From Nocardioides sp. Root122 (GTDB lineage: Bacteria > Actinomycetota > Actinomycetes > Propionibacteriales > Nocardioidaceae), in contig NZ_LMDE01000011.1 of the NCBI RefSeq assembly GCF_001425025.1, forward strand, positions 415,324 to 479,323: DNA of 64,000 bases. Direction: 5' to 3'. How positions within the stretch are numbered: the stretch's first letter is position 1; each line of letters opens with the position of its first letter. This document shows, piece after piece, positions 26,056 to 36,650 of the stretch. The notes below the pieces were generated by a model that was not told the DNA's origin, made no database searches, and worked only from the letters and a program-made list of their open reading frames with translations. The position numbers and the translations under genes were made by a program.

Positions 26056-27948
26056 ATGCGATCACTCCGTCTCGGGATCGCCGTCGTGCTCGTGGGGGTC
26101 GGGTCCGCCTGCTCCGTGCTCGGTGGCGACGAAGCCGACCCCGCCTCCGACACCGTCGACGACCTCGCCGCTGCGTTGTCGGACCTGTCGCTGGGGGAGG
26201 TGCCGCTCACCGACGAGGCCGACCGACAGGCCTTCGCTGACCTCGTCGAGCCGCTGGACGAGGTCCCCGTCGCGGTCGAGGTGGCCGCCGTCGAGGAGCC
26301 GCAGGACCCGGACGCCGCCGACGCCGCGGCCAGCGCCACGCTGGCCTGGCGCTGGGACGTCACGGAGACGACGCCGTGGGAGTACGACACCACGGTTGCG
26401 CTGGTCCGCGCGGAGGCCGGGTGGCAGGTGGACTGGTCCCCGGAGTCACTGGCGCCCGACCTCACCGACGGCGAGACGCTCGGCCTGCGCACCCTCAACC
26501 CCCAGCGGGGCGACATCACCGGCGCCGACGGCCAGGTGCTGGTGACCGACCGGCCCGTCCTGCGCTACGGCCTCGACAAGACCAAGGTCGAGGGGCCTCA
26601 GGTGGCCCGGAGCGCGCGACGGATCGCGCGCATCCTCGACGTCGACGCGGCGTCGTACGTCGAGCGGGTTGAGGCGATGGGCCCCGATGCCTTCGTCGAG
26701 GCGGTCGTGCTGCGCGAGGACGACGCCCTCGAGGTGCTGCCGGCCTTCAGCGAGGTCCGCGGCGCGCTGGCCGTGCGCGACTCCGTGCCGCTCGCGCCGA
26801 CACGCGAGTTCGCTGCTGCCCTCCTGGGGCGGGTGGGCCCTGCCACCGCCGAGCTGGTCGAGGAGTCCGAGGGCCGGATCGCTGCCGGCGACGAGGTGGG
26901 CCTGTCCGGGCTGCAGGCCCGCTACGACGAGCAGCTGACCGGCACGCGGGGCACCGCCGTGGTCGCCCGCGACGCCGAGGACCGGCTGCGCACGCTCTTC
27001 GAGGTACCGGCGACCGACGGCACCGACCTGGTGACGACGCTCGACCCCGACCTCCAGTCGAAGGCCGAGAACGCCCTCGCCACCCTGGGTGGCGACGCCC
27101 CGGCTGCCGCACTGGTCGCGATCCGGCCCTCCGACGGCGCGATCCTGGCGAACGCCAACGGCGTCGGGGCCGCGGGGGCCGACCTCGCGTCCACGGGCCA
27201 GTACGCTCCCGGCTCGACCTTCAAGGTGGTCAGCGCGCTGGCGCTGCTGCGCAGCGGGTTGGCACCCGACGCCGGGGTGTCCTGCCCGCCGACCACCGTC
27301 GTGGACGGCCGGTCCTTCAAGAACTACGACGACTACCCGTCGTCCTCCCTCGGCGACATCACCCTCGCGCAGGCGGTGGCCCAGTCGTGCAACACCGCCT
27401 TCATCGGCAACGCCGGACGGCTGGAGCCGGGTGACCTCACCGCTGCGGCGCAGGCGCTGGGCCTCGGCACCGACCACGACCTCGGGTTCCCCGTCTACTT
27501 CGGCCAGGTCCCGCCGCCGGAGACCGAGACCGGCGCCGCGGCCGACCTGATCGGCCAGGGCACCGTGCTCGCCAGCCCGTTCGCGATGGCGACCGTCGCG
27601 GCGTCGGTGGCGGCCGGCCGCGCGGTGCTGCCGGTCCTGCTGCCCGCGCACGAGGTGCAGCAGACACCTCCCGACCGGCCACTGACTCCGACCGAGGCCG
27701 GCACCCTGCGGGGGTTCATGCGGGCCGTCGTCACGACCGGGTCGGGACGCTTTCTCGCCGACCTGCCGGGTGAGGTCGGCGCGAAGACCGGCACCGCCGA
27801 GTACGGCGAGCCCGACGCGGCAGGTGAGCTGCCGACGCACGCGTGGATGATCGCCACCCGCGGCGACCTCGCGGTCGCGGTGTTCGTCGGGACCGGCGTC
27901 TCGGGCTCGCAGACGGCGGGACCGGTGCTGGAGGCGTTCCTGCGCTGA
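26056..27948 (+). CDS. penicillin-binding lipoprotein with MecA-like N-terminal domain
   Basis: A 630-aa class B PBP-type transpeptidase. The lipobox GSAC (C19) suggests membrane anchoring. An NTF2-like/MecA_N domain (about 25-135) and a dimerisation-type region (about 140-300) precede the transpeptidase domain. Catalytic motifs are STFK (S387), SCN (S446) and KTG (K577). It crosslinks peptidoglycan; MecA_N-bearing PBPs often have low beta-lactam affinity. Start at ATG 26056; the longer frame upstream is antisense to fumC. Confidence 0.88.
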   Translation: MRSLRLGIAVVLVGVGSACSVLGGDEADPASDTVDDLAAALSDLSLGEVPLTDEADRQAFADLVEPLDEVPVAVEVAAVEEPQDPDAADAAASATLAWRWDVTETTPWEYDTTVALVRAEAGWQVDWSPESLAPDLTDGETLGLRTLNPQRGDITGADGQVLVTDRPVLRYGLDKTKVEGPQVARSARRIARILDVDAASYVERVEAMGPDAFVEAVVLREDDALEVLPAFSEVRGALAVRDSVPLAPTREFAAALLGRVGPATAELVEESEGRIAAGDEVGLSGLQARYDEQLTGTRGTAVVARDAEDRLRTLFEVPATDGTDLVTTLDPDLQSKAENALATLGGDAPAAALVAIRPSDGAILANANGVGAAGADLASTGQYAPGSTFKVVSALALLRSGLAPDAGVSCPPTTVVDGRSFKNYDDYPSSSLGDITLAQAVAQSCNTAFIGNAGRLEPGDLTAAAQALGLGTDHDLGFPVYFGQVPPPETETGAAADLIGQGTVLASPFAMATVAASVAAGRAVLPVLLPAHEVQQTPPDRPLTPTEAGTLRGFMRAVVTTGSGRFLADLPGEVGAKTGTAEYGEPDAAGELPTHAWMIATRGDLAVAVFVGTGVSGSQTAGPVLEAFLR

Positions 27949-27952
27949 CGGG

Positions 27953-28630
27953 TCAGCGGCGCGCGAGGTAGAGGAAGTACTCCTCGGGCCGGTCCTGGAG
28001 CAGCACGTGGTGGGCCTGCTCCTCCGCGCCGCCGAACACCCCGCGCATCTCGGCGAGCAGGTCGGGGGCGGCGTTGCCGGACCAGATCACCAGCACCCCG
28101 CCGGGGGAGAGCAGGTCGCGGCACTGCTGCAGGAACTGCCGCTCGTAGACCGCCTCGTTGGCCTGGTGGACCAGGTAGCCCGGACCGTTGTCGACGTCGA
28201 GGAGCACCAGGTCGTACGTCGAGCGCGCCTCGTCGATGGCCATCGCGATGTCGGCGTTGACGACCGTCGCGCGCTGGTCGGCGAGGATGCCGGGCCCGTG
28301 CGGCACGGTGCCCTCGCGCATCCACCGGACGAGCGACTCCTCGATCTCGACCACCACGGCCCGCTCCACGCGCGGGTCGGCGAGGACCCGCTGCAACGTG
28401 AAGCCGAGGCCGAGACCGCCGATGAGCACGGAACGCGGCTCGTCGACCAGTGCGAGCGCCTGCGCGGCGAGCTCGATCTCGCTGGTGGTCTCGAGGGTGT
28501 CCATCACGAAGACGCCGTTGACCCGCAGCTCGAGGACGTCGGCTCCCGCCGCGGACGGGCGTCGGCGCAGCACGACGTCCCCGCGCTCGGTCTCGGCGCG
28601 CGCGATCTCCACAACGTCCACGTTCGTCAC
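27953..28630 (-). CDS. spermidine synthase-like methyltransferase-fold protein
   Basis: A 225-aa Rossmann protein of the spermidine/spermine synthase superfamily. SVLIGGLGLGFTLQRVLADP (near 89-108), AVVVEIEESLVRWM and YDLVLLDVDNGPGYLV are family features. It lacks the full polyamine-binding N-terminus, so the true reaction is uncertain. It is convergent with the PBP gene (4 nt between stops) and divergent from the hydrolase (36 nt). Confidence 0.72.
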   Translation of the reverse strand: MTNVDVVEIARAETERGDVVLRRRPSAAGADVLELRVNGVFVMDTLETTSEIELAAQALALVDEPRSVLIGGLGLGFTLQRVLADPRVERAVVVEIEESLVRWMREGTVPHGPGILADQRATVVNADIAMAIDEARSTYDLVLLDVDNGPGYLVHQANEAVYERQFLQQCRDLLSPGGVLVIWSGNAAPDLLAEMRGVFGGAEEQAHHVLLQDRPEEYFLYLARR

Positions 28631-28654
28631 GCCCCCATCCTGCACACGTCCGAC

Positions 28655-28660
28655 TAGGTT
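28655..28660 (+). promoter_or_regulatory. leaderless -10 box (TAGGTT) for the hydrolase at 28667
   Basis: TAGGTT lies 6 nt before ATG 28667. Confidence 0.45.
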
Positions 28661-28666
28661 GCTCGC

Positions 28667-29488
28667 ATGCGGTTCCACGCGGCGGACGGCAGGGTGCTGC
28701 ACGCCTGGCTCGGCGGCGACCCCGACGGCGAGCTGGTCGCGGTGCTCCACGGCTGCCCGGACACCCGCCACGTGGCGATGACCGGCGACGCGGCGGCCCG
28801 CGCGGCCGGCGTACGCCTCCTGTGCGTCAACCGTCCCGGCTACGGCGACTCGACGCTGCACGCATCGACGCACGCGAGCGTCGCGGACGACCTCGCCGGG
28901 GTGGCGGCCGAGCTCGGGAGGGAGCACTTCGCCGTGCTCGGCATGTCGGTCGGGGGCGGCTACGCCGTCGCCTGTGCCGCACGGCACCCGGACCGGGTCA
29001 CCGCCGTCGGCCTGGTGGCGACGCAGCCGCCCGGCACCCGGCACGAGCCGGTCCACGAGCTCGAGGCCGAGATGGCGCCGGAGTTCCTCCGGTGGCGCGC
29101 GCAGGTCGACCCCGGCGACCCGGACGACGACGCGCTGGCAGCCCGGTGGCTCACCCTGCTGCCGGCCACCGACGCCGCGCTCGTGGCCGCGCGGACGTCG
29201 GGTGAGATCGCCGCAGCGGTGCGCGAGTCGCTCCGCCACCCTGACGGCTACCTTCGCGACGCGGCCACCATGGCGCGCCCGTGGGACCACGGGCCCGAGC
29301 TCGTGCGGTGCCCGGTGCGGGCATGGTTCGGCGAGCTCGACGACCGGTCCACGGCAGCCGGGGCGTCGGATCTCCTCGCCGGCTTCGCCGACCTCGACGT
29401 CACCGTCCGGCCGGGGACGACCCACCTCGCGACGCTGGTCGCGCACTGGCCGGAGGTGCTGACCACCCTGCGTGAGCTCTCGGCCTGA
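28667..29488 (+). CDS. alpha/beta hydrolase
   Basis: A 273-aa alpha/beta-fold hydrolase. The oxyanion segment is VLHGCPDTRH, the nucleophile S94 is in LGMSVGGGYA, the acid is probably in WFGELDDRST, and the catalytic histidine in PGTTHLATL. Substrate unknown. It is followed 25 nt later by the first copy of a 48-bp palindromic repeat. Confidence 0.83.
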   Translation: MRFHAADGRVLHAWLGGDPDGELVAVLHGCPDTRHVAMTGDAAARAAGVRLLCVNRPGYGDSTLHASTHASVADDLAGVAAELGREHFAVLGMSVGGGYAVACAARHPDRVTAVGLVATQPPGTRHEPVHELEAEMAPEFLRWRAQVDPGDPDDDALAARWLTLLPATDAALVAARTSGEIAAAVRESLRHPDGYLRDAATMARPWDHGPELVRCPVRAWFGELDDRSTAAGASDLLAGFADLDVTVRPGTTHLATLVAHWPEVLTTLRELSA

Positions 29489-29513
29489 CGGTCCGCCGAC
29501 CTGCGGCCGCCGC

Positions 29514-29561
29514 GGACGTGTTGCGATCCGTACGCCGGGACGACCGCTTCGCAACACGTCC
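29514..29561. repeat. 48-bp palindromic repeat, upstream copy
   Basis: GGACGTGTTGCGA (29514-29526) pairs perfectly with TCGCAACACGTCC (29549-29561), and one more C-G pair lies outside. The loop includes CGCCGGGACGACCGC. It aligns without gaps to the copy at 30575-30622 (same orientation, 48 bp, about 40 identities). Confidence 0.85.
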
Positions 29562-29631
29562 GGTGAGCATGTCGTCCACAGATCCACCAGCTCTCTGGCG
29601 GGCGAGCGGTTCTCGGGCCGACGCTCGGAGG

Positions 29632-30615
29632 ATGGATGAGCCCGCCGAGCTCCGGAGACTTCGTGCCCAACGGATCGCGCGTGCCGTCGCGACCGCCACC
29701 GGGCAGGGAGGGGTCGTCAGCCTGGCGCAGCTGCGTGCACTCGGGGTCACTCGTTCGCAGGTACGCGCACAGGTGGCCGCCAGCCGTTGGCAGCGCGTGC
29801 ACTCGCAGGTCGTGGCAGTGCACACCGGGCCGTTGTCCGGGCACGGGTGCCTGTGGGCAGCCGTCCTCGAGGGCGGGCCCCAGGCATACCTCGACGGCGT
29901 TTCAGCGCTCATCGCCGAGGGACTGAACGGGTTCACCTGGGACGTCATCAGGGTGAGCGTGCCGATGGCAGCGCGGGCGCGGTCGGGGCCGGGACTGCGG
30001 GTGGTCCGCACGCGGCGGTACGCCCCGGGTGTCGTCATCAGGTCGGGCGTGCCGCGGGCCCGGCCCGACGTCGCCGCGGTGCACGCGGCCCTGTGGGCGG
30101 TCTCGGACAAGCAGGCGGTCCTGCTGCTGACGATGCCGGTCCAACAAGGACTCACCACCGCAGAGCGGACCGGGAAGTCGCTGCTGCGTGTGCGCCGGCA
30201 CCGTCGCCGTACGTTGCTGCACGCCGCGGTCCTCGACCTGCTCGACGGTGTCCGGTCGGTCAGCGAGGCCGAGTTCGCCACCGAGTGCCGTCGGCGTGGC
30301 CTGCCGAAGCCGACGCGGCAGGTCGTCCGCAGGCGCAGGGACGGCCGCTACTACCTCGACGTGTACTGGGACGAGTGGGGCGTCGTCGTGGAGATAGACG
30401 GCATCCAGCACTCGTGGGCCACGAACGTCGTCGGCGATGCGCTGCGCCACAACGACATCACCCTGGACTCCGATGTCGTGCTGCACGCGCCGCTCCTCGG
30501 TCTTCGGGTCGCGGCTGACGAGTTCTTCGCCCAGATCGCCCGCGCACTCCGCGAGCGCGGCTGCCCCCTGACCGGGACGTGTGACGATCCGGTCGCCGGG
30601 ACGACCGCGTCGTAG
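29632..30615 (+). CDS. AbiEi-like HTH plus DUF559 (Vsr-fold nuclease-like) protein
   Basis: A 327-aa protein. The N-terminal segment (about 15-65, GQGGVVSLAQLRALGVTRSQVRAQVAASRWQRV) resembles the helix-turn-helix of AbiEi-type antitoxins. The C-terminal region (about 240-310), with YYLDVYWDEWGVVVEIDG and IQHSW, resembles the DUF559/Vsr-like restriction-endonuclease fold (acidic D and E-x-D). These proteins are abundant and uncharacterised in actinobacteria. GGAGG abuts ATG 29632, a poor spacing, so ATG 29569 remains possible. Both ends are bounded by the 48-bp palindrome; the last 41 nt lie in the downstream copy. Confidence 0.72.
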   Translation: MDEPAELRRLRAQRIARAVATATGQGGVVSLAQLRALGVTRSQVRAQVAASRWQRVHSQVVAVHTGPLSGHGCLWAAVLEGGPQAYLDGVSALIAEGLNGFTWDVIRVSVPMAARARSGPGLRVVRTRRYAPGVVIRSGVPRARPDVAAVHAALWAVSDKQAVLLLTMPVQQGLTTAERTGKSLLRVRRHRRRTLLHAAVLDLLDGVRSVSEAEFATECRRRGLPKPTRQVVRRRRDGRYYLDVYWDEWGVVVEIDGIQHSWATNVVGDALRHNDITLDSDVVLHAPLLGLRVAADEFFAQIARALRERGCPLTGTCDDPVAGTTAS

Positions 30616-30622
30616 CACGTCC
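30575..30622. repeat. 48-bp palindromic repeat, downstream copy
   Basis: GGACGTGTGACGATCC at 30575 and CGTCGTAGCACGTCC ending 30622, same length and orientation as the copy at 29514. The palindrome is partly degraded (GGACGTGT-GACGA / TCGT-AGCACGTCC). It encodes the C-terminal tail of the DUF559 protein, including its TAG stop. Confidence 0.82.
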
Positions 30623-30629
30623 TGAAGCG

Positions 30630-32339
<1,710 letters not shown>

Positions 32340-32347
32340 GGCTGCCG

Positions 32348-32353
32348 ATCGTA
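32348..32353 (-). promoter_or_regulatory. leaderless -10 box (TACGAT) for class I fumarase
   Basis: Minus-strand TACGAT lies 8 nt before GTG 32339. The rest of 32354-32558 holds no gene; TAGCCT near 32475 may be the -10 of the ABC operon on the plus strand. Confidence 0.4.
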
Positions 32354-32558
32354 CGCCGGACCGGCCGCGCCGACGGAGCCGGTCCGTGCCGGTCGGTGCG
32401 GGGGCGTGCAGGACTTGCCGGGACCTTGTGGGACACACCGTTCACCGGCCGTATCGCGAACCGCCACTCGCGAGTAGCCTCCGAGACGACGGCGCCCGTG
32501 AGGCTCCGCGCGGCACACCACCCGGCCGTCGGCCGGGGACCGAACCTGGGAGGACACG

Positions 32559-33683
32559 TTGAACGTCCGCAAGTCACTCGTCTCACTCGCCGCCATGGCG
32601 ACGCTCGCAGCCGCGGCAGGCTGCGCGGCCCCCGAGAAGGAGGCCGACACGACCACCGAGAGCGGTGTGGACGCCGCCACCGCCACGTCCGCCGAGGACT
32701 TCGGCAGCATGGAGGACCTGGTCAAGGCTGCCCAGGACGAGGGCGAGCTCAACGTCATCGCCCTGCCGCCCGACTGGGCCAACTACGGCGAGATGATCTC
32801 CACCTTCGAGGACAAGTACGACATCAAGGTCAACTCCGACCAGCCCGACGGTGCGTCCCAGGACGAGATCAACGCGGCCAACGACCTCAAGGGCACCGAC
32901 CGCGCCCCGGACGTCTTCGACCTCGGCCAGTCCGTGGCCCTGGCCAACACCGACATGTTCGCGCCCTACCAGGTCGAGACCTGGGACGACATCCCCGACG
33001 AGTTCAAGGCCTCCGACGGTGCGTGGGTCAACGACTACGGCGGCTACATGTCGATCGGCTACGACTCCTCCGTCGTCCCGGACGTCACGTCGGTGGCCGA
33101 CCTGATGAAGCCGGAGTTCAAGGGCAAGGTCGCGCTCAACGGCGACCCGACCCAGGCCGGTGCGGCGTTCAGCGGCGTGATGATGGCGGCGATCGCCAAC
33201 GGCGGCTCCGCCGACGACATCGCGCCGGGCGTGGACTTCTTCGCCGACCTCAAGAAGGCCGGCAACTTCCTCACCGTCGACCCCGACTCGACCACCATCG
33301 AGCAGGGCACCACTCCTGTCGTCATCGACTGGGACTACCTCGGCGCTGCTGCCGCGGCCAACGTCGACACCTGGAAGACGGTCGTGCCCGAGGAGGCCGT
33401 GGTGGCCGGCTACTACTTCCAGGCCATCAACGCCGACGCGCCGCACCCGGCGGCCGCCCGCCTGTGGCAGGAGTTCCTCTACAGCGACGAGGGCCAGAAC
33501 CTCTGGCTCAAGGGCGGTGCCCGACCGGTCCGCGGTGACGCGATGGCCGAGGCCGGCACGATCGACGAGGAGCTGTGGGGCGCCCTGCCCGAGGTGACCG
33601 GCGACCCGGTCATCCTGACCGACGAGCAGACCACCACCGCCGGGGAGTACCTCGCGAAGAACTGGTCGAAGGCCATCCGCTGA
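32559..33683 (+). CDS. ABC transporter solute-binding lipoprotein (polyamine/iron type)
   Basis: A 374-aa extracellular lipoprotein; signal peptide with lipobox AAGC (C22). The body begins GELNVIALPPDWANYGEMISTFEDKY, typical of family 1 binding proteins related to PotD, AfuA and PhnS. It is first in an SBP-permease-permease-ATPase operon. It uses a TTG start with GGGAGGA 6 nt upstream. The ligand cannot be decided between polyamine, ferric iron, thiamine and phosphonate. Confidence 0.85.
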   Translation: MNVRKSLVSLAAMATLAAAAGCAAPEKEADTTTESGVDAATATSAEDFGSMEDLVKAAQDEGELNVIALPPDWANYGEMISTFEDKYDIKVNSDQPDGASQDEINAANDLKGTDRAPDVFDLGQSVALANTDMFAPYQVETWDDIPDEFKASDGAWVNDYGGYMSIGYDSSVVPDVTSVADLMKPEFKGKVALNGDPTQAGAAFSGVMMAAIANGGSADDIAPGVDFFADLKKAGNFLTVDPDSTTIEQGTTPVVIDWDYLGAAAAANVDTWKTVVPEEAVVAGYYFQAINADAPHPAAARLWQEFLYSDEGQNLWLKGGARPVRGDAMAEAGTIDEELWGALPEVTGDPVILTDEQTTTAGEYLAKNWSKAIR

Positions 33684-34561
33684 GCGCGACGACCACGAGT
33701 GGGGGAACGGGCCGGCGGTTCGCCGTCGGCCCGACCCTCCCGCTCCTCCCGTTCCTCCTCTTCGTCCTGGTCTTCCTGGTCGTCCCGACCCTGACGGTCG
33801 TCATCGGCGCCTTCCGGGACGGGGACGGCCGCCCGACCCTGGGCAACCTGGACGCACTGACCAGCGAGGCGGCGCTCACGGCGTTGCGGGGCTCGTTGAT
33901 CCTGTCGGCTTCGACGGCCGTGATCGGCGCCCTGCTGGGGGCCCTCCTCGCCTACCTCATCGTCTCGCTGCCGCCCCAGAACCTGCTGCGTCGCAGCGCG
34001 CTCGCGGTGAGCGGCGTGCTCGCGCAGTTCGGTGGTGTCGTGCTCGCCTTCGCCTGGATCGCCACGATCGGCCCTGTGGGCGTGCTGACCAAGGCGATGT
34101 CGGACCTGGCCGGCGCCGACATCTACGGCAGTGGCTGGCTCTTCGGCCTGCCCGGTCTCGTCGTCGTCTACTGCTACTTCCAGATCCCGCTGATGGTCAT
34201 CGTCTTCGCACCAGCCTTCGAGGGCCTGCGCCCGCAGTGGCGCGAGGCTGCCGTCAACCTGGGCGCGAGCACCTGGGACTACTGGCGCCACGTCGCCATC
34301 CCGCTGCTCACGCCGGCGTTCCTCGGCGCGCTGCTCCTGCTCTTCGCCAACGCGTTCGCGGCCTACGCCACGGCAGCCGTGCTGGTCAGCCAGGGCCAGC
34401 CGATCGTCCCGCTGATGATCCGCCAGGCCATCACCAGCGAGGTGCTGCTCGGCCAGGCCAACGTCGGCTTCGCGCTCGCGCTCGAGATGATCGTGGTGGT
34501 GACGCTGGTGATGGTGGCCTACAACGTCCTGCTGCGGCGCACGTCGAGGTGGATGCGATGA
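33680..34561 (+). CDS. ABC transporter permease 1 (PotB-like), probable CTG start
   Basis: A 293-aa permease with six helices and the EAA loop EAAVNLGASTWDYWRHVAIPLLTPA (near 190-215). No ATG, GTG or TTG lies in frame near the N-terminus. CTG 33680 overlaps the SBP stop as CTGA, just as the next two junctions overlap as ATGA, so CTG is the likely start. It yields a charged lead of about 12 residues before the first helix, which fits. Confidence 0.82.
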   Translation: MSATTTSGGTGRRFAVGPTLPLLPFLLFVLVFLVVPTLTVVIGAFRDGDGRPTLGNLDALTSEAALTALRGSLILSASTAVIGALLGALLAYLIVSLPPQNLLRRSALAVSGVLAQFGGVVLAFAWIATIGPVGVLTKAMSDLAGADIYGSGWLFGLPGLVVVYCYFQIPLMVIVFAPAFEGLRPQWREAAVNLGASTWDYWRHVAIPLLTPAFLGALLLLFANAFAAYATAAVLVSQGQPIVPLMIRQAITSEVLLGQANVGFALALEMIVVVTLVMVAYNVLLRRTSRWMR

Positions 34562-35346
34562 AGCAGTCGACGTCGTTCCGCGTCGTCCGCGCGATCCTGC
34601 TGCTGGCCTTCGCTGCGTACTTCTTCGTGCCCCTGCTCGCCATGTTCGACTTCTCCACCCAGGTCCGTGGCAGCGCGCCCGGCCGCACCTGGGCCAATTG
34701 GACGTTCATGGTCGAGGACGAGGACCTGCGCTCGTCGATCATCGCCTCGCTCCTCCTGGCGCTGTTCACCGTCGTGCTGATGGTCGCGCTGCTGGTGCCG
34801 ACCATGGTGTGGGTTCGCCTGCGGGTGCCGCGCGCCACGCGGCTGATCGAGTTCCTGTGCCTGCTGCCGCTGACGATCCCCGCGCTCGTGATCGTCGTGG
34901 GGATCAGCAACGTCTACTCGTGGGTGACCTACCTGCTCGGCGACAGCGCCTTGGTCCTCACGTTCGCCTACGTCGTCCTCGTGCTGCCGTACTCCTACCG
35001 CGCGATCGATGCCTCGCTCTCGGCGATCGACGCCGTCACGCTCTCGGAGGCGGCGCGGTCCCTCGGCGCCGGGTGGTCCACGGTGATCCTGCGGATCATC
35101 ATGCCCAACATCACCGGCGGCATCCTCGGAGCCGCGTTCATCGCCGTCGCCCTCGTGCTCGGCGAGTACGTCTTCGCCTCGCTGCTGCACTTCGACACGC
35201 TCCCCGTGGCGATGGCCTCGCTCTACAAGAACAACGGACCTGCCGCGATGGCGGCGGCGCTGGCCTCGATGGGCCTCGTGGCGCTGCTGCTCGTCGGCCT
35301 CACCTTCCTCGGCCGCGACCGGCACAAGCAAGGAGCCTCCTCATGA
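34558..35346 (+). CDS. ABC transporter permease 2 (PotC-like)
   Basis: A 262-aa six-helix permease with EAA loop SEAARSLGAGWSTVILRIIMPNITGG (near 163-188). It overlaps the previous permease and the following ATPase by ATGA, so the operon is translationally coupled. It forms the membrane heterodimer with permease 1. Confidence 0.88.
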   Translation: MKQSTSFRVVRAILLLAFAAYFFVPLLAMFDFSTQVRGSAPGRTWANWTFMVEDEDLRSSIIASLLLALFTVVLMVALLVPTMVWVRLRVPRATRLIEFLCLLPLTIPALVIVVGISNVYSWVTYLLGDSALVLTFAYVVLVLPYSYRAIDASLSAIDAVTLSEAARSLGAGWSTVILRIIMPNITGGILGAAFIAVALVLGEYVFASLLHFDTLPVAMASLYKNNGPAAMAAALASMGLVALLLVGLTFLGRDRHKQGASS

Positions 35347-36404
35347 CCGACCGCCCGATCGACCGCAGGGCCGAGGGCGGTCTCGCCGTCGACCTCGCCG
35401 ACCTCACCCGCGTCTACGGCCAGGTCCGGGCGTTGGACGGCCTGACCCTCCACATCGAGCCCGGTGAGCTCGTCGCCCTGCTCGGCCCGTCCGGGTGCGG
35501 CAAGACGACCGCGCTGCGCATCCTGGCCGGGCTCGACCAGGCCACGGCCGGCACCGTGTCGGTGGGTGGCCGCGACCTGACCCGGGTGCCGGCGAGCAAG
35601 CGCGACATGGGGATGGTCTTCCAGGCCTACAGCCTGTTCCCGCACATGACGGTCATCGACAACGTCGGCTTCGGGCTCAAGATGCGCGGCAGTGACAGTG
35701 CGGCGCGTCGCAAGCGCGCCGGCGACATGCTGGACCTCGTCGGGCTCACCGAGCACGCCGACCGCTACGCCCACCAGCTCTCCGGGGGCCAGCAGCAGCG
35801 TGTCGCGCTCGCCCGCGCCCTGGCGGTCGAGCCGTCGGTGCTGCTGCTCGACGAGCCGCTCTCGGCCCTCGACGCCAAGGTGCGCGTGCAGCTGCGTGAC
35901 GAGATCCGGCGCGTGCAGCTCGAGGTCGGCACCACCACGCTGTTCGTCACGCACGACCAGGAGGAGGCGCTGGCCGTCGCCGACCGGGTGGGCGTGATGA
36001 ACGCCGGCCGGCTCGAGCAGCTCGCCCCGCCGGCGGAGCTCTACTCGGCGCCAGCGACGAAGTTCGTGGGGGAGTTCGTCGGGCTCAGCAACCGGCTGCC
36101 GGCGACCGTCCACGACGGTGTCGCCTCCGTCCTCGGGCGCGACGTGCCCGCCCTCGACGGCTCGACGACCGGTCCCGGGTTCGCGCTCGTCCGTCCCGAG
36201 GCGGTGTCGGTCGTCGCCGACCCGGACGGCCGGGCCACGGTCACGGCGGTGATGTTCCTCGGCCCGCTGTCCCGGGTGACCTGCCGGCTCGACGACGGCA
36301 CGGACGTCGTCGCCCAGCTGGCCAGCACCGACGCCCTGCGGCTGGTGCCCGGCGCCTCCGTGCGCCTCGAGGTCGAGCCCTCCCCGGTGCTGGTGGTGGC
36401 CTGA
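35343..36404 (+). CDS. ABC transporter ATPase (PotA/FbpC-like)
   Basis: A 353-aa ATPase. Walker A GPSGCGKTT (48-56), Q-loop MVFQAYSLFPHMTV, signature LSGGQQQRVALARALA, Walker B LLLDEPLSALD and the H-loop THDQEEAL are all intact. A C-terminal TOBE-like domain (about 275-353) follows. It energises the importer encoded just upstream. Confidence 0.92.
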   Translation: MTDRPIDRRAEGGLAVDLADLTRVYGQVRALDGLTLHIEPGELVALLGPSGCGKTTALRILAGLDQATAGTVSVGGRDLTRVPASKRDMGMVFQAYSLFPHMTVIDNVGFGLKMRGSDSAARRKRAGDMLDLVGLTEHADRYAHQLSGGQQQRVALARALAVEPSVLLLDEPLSALDAKVRVQLRDEIRRVQLEVGTTTLFVTHDQEEALAVADRVGVMNAGRLEQLAPPAELYSAPATKFVGEFVGLSNRLPATVHDGVASVLGRDVPALDGSTTGPGFALVRPEAVSVVADPDGRATVTAVMFLGPLSRVTCRLDDGTDVVAQLASTDALRLVPGASVRLEVEPSPVLVVA

Positions 36405-36455
36405 GCGGCTCGGCGTACGCCGCCCCGGTGCTCCTTGCCGCGGCGTGGGCATCGT

Positions 36456-36583
36456 GGGTGGCGGCAGATTGCAGCTTGCGAGTGCCTGAGCCTGCGATGT
36501 GCCGCCACCTTGGCGCGGCGCCCACGGTGGGTGGCGGCAGATTGCACTCCGTCGTCGCCTGAGCCTGCAATGTGCCGCCACCC
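36456..36583. repeat. two tandem long-hairpin repeats
   Basis: Unit 1 (36456-36509) and unit 2 (36529-36583) start 73 bp apart. Each has GGTGGCGGCAGATTGCA on the left arm and its near-complement on the right; unit 2 pairs 11 bp, one G-G mismatch, then 6 bp. The loops share GCCTGAGCC. They fill the 245-nt gap between the ABC operon and the TetR gene. They may serve as a terminator, a REP-like element, or both. Confidence 0.8.
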
Positions 36584-36628
36584 CTGGGCCGGGAAGAGGT
36601 AGCCTATCCCGATTTGCACCATCGTCGC

Positions 36629-36650
36629 CAGAGTGCAAAACTGCACTCTG
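36629..36650. promoter_or_regulatory. palindromic operator abutting the TetR start
   Basis: CAGAGTGCA (36629-36637), AAAC, TGCACTCTG (36642-36650): a perfect 9-bp inverted repeat whose last base is the first base of the GTG start codon. TTGCAC (36614-36619) and AAAACT (36637-36642), 17 nt apart, could be the -35 and -10 of a leaderless promoter. The regulator would then block its own transcription. Confidence 0.68.

Noticed and set aside
24871..27948. 1025-aa plus-strand frame ending in the PBP
   Set aside because: Residues before [10 protein letters not shown] are antisense to fumC. The lipoprotein signal starts at ATG 26056.
29514..30622. Insertion sequence carrying a transposase
   Set aside because: The encoded protein has no DDE, HUH or serine/tyrosine recombinase motif, and the flanking repeats are direct rather than terminal inverted repeats.
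32354..32558. TPP riboswitch before the ABC importer
   Set aside because: The CUGAGA and GAACCUGAU-type core elements are absent.
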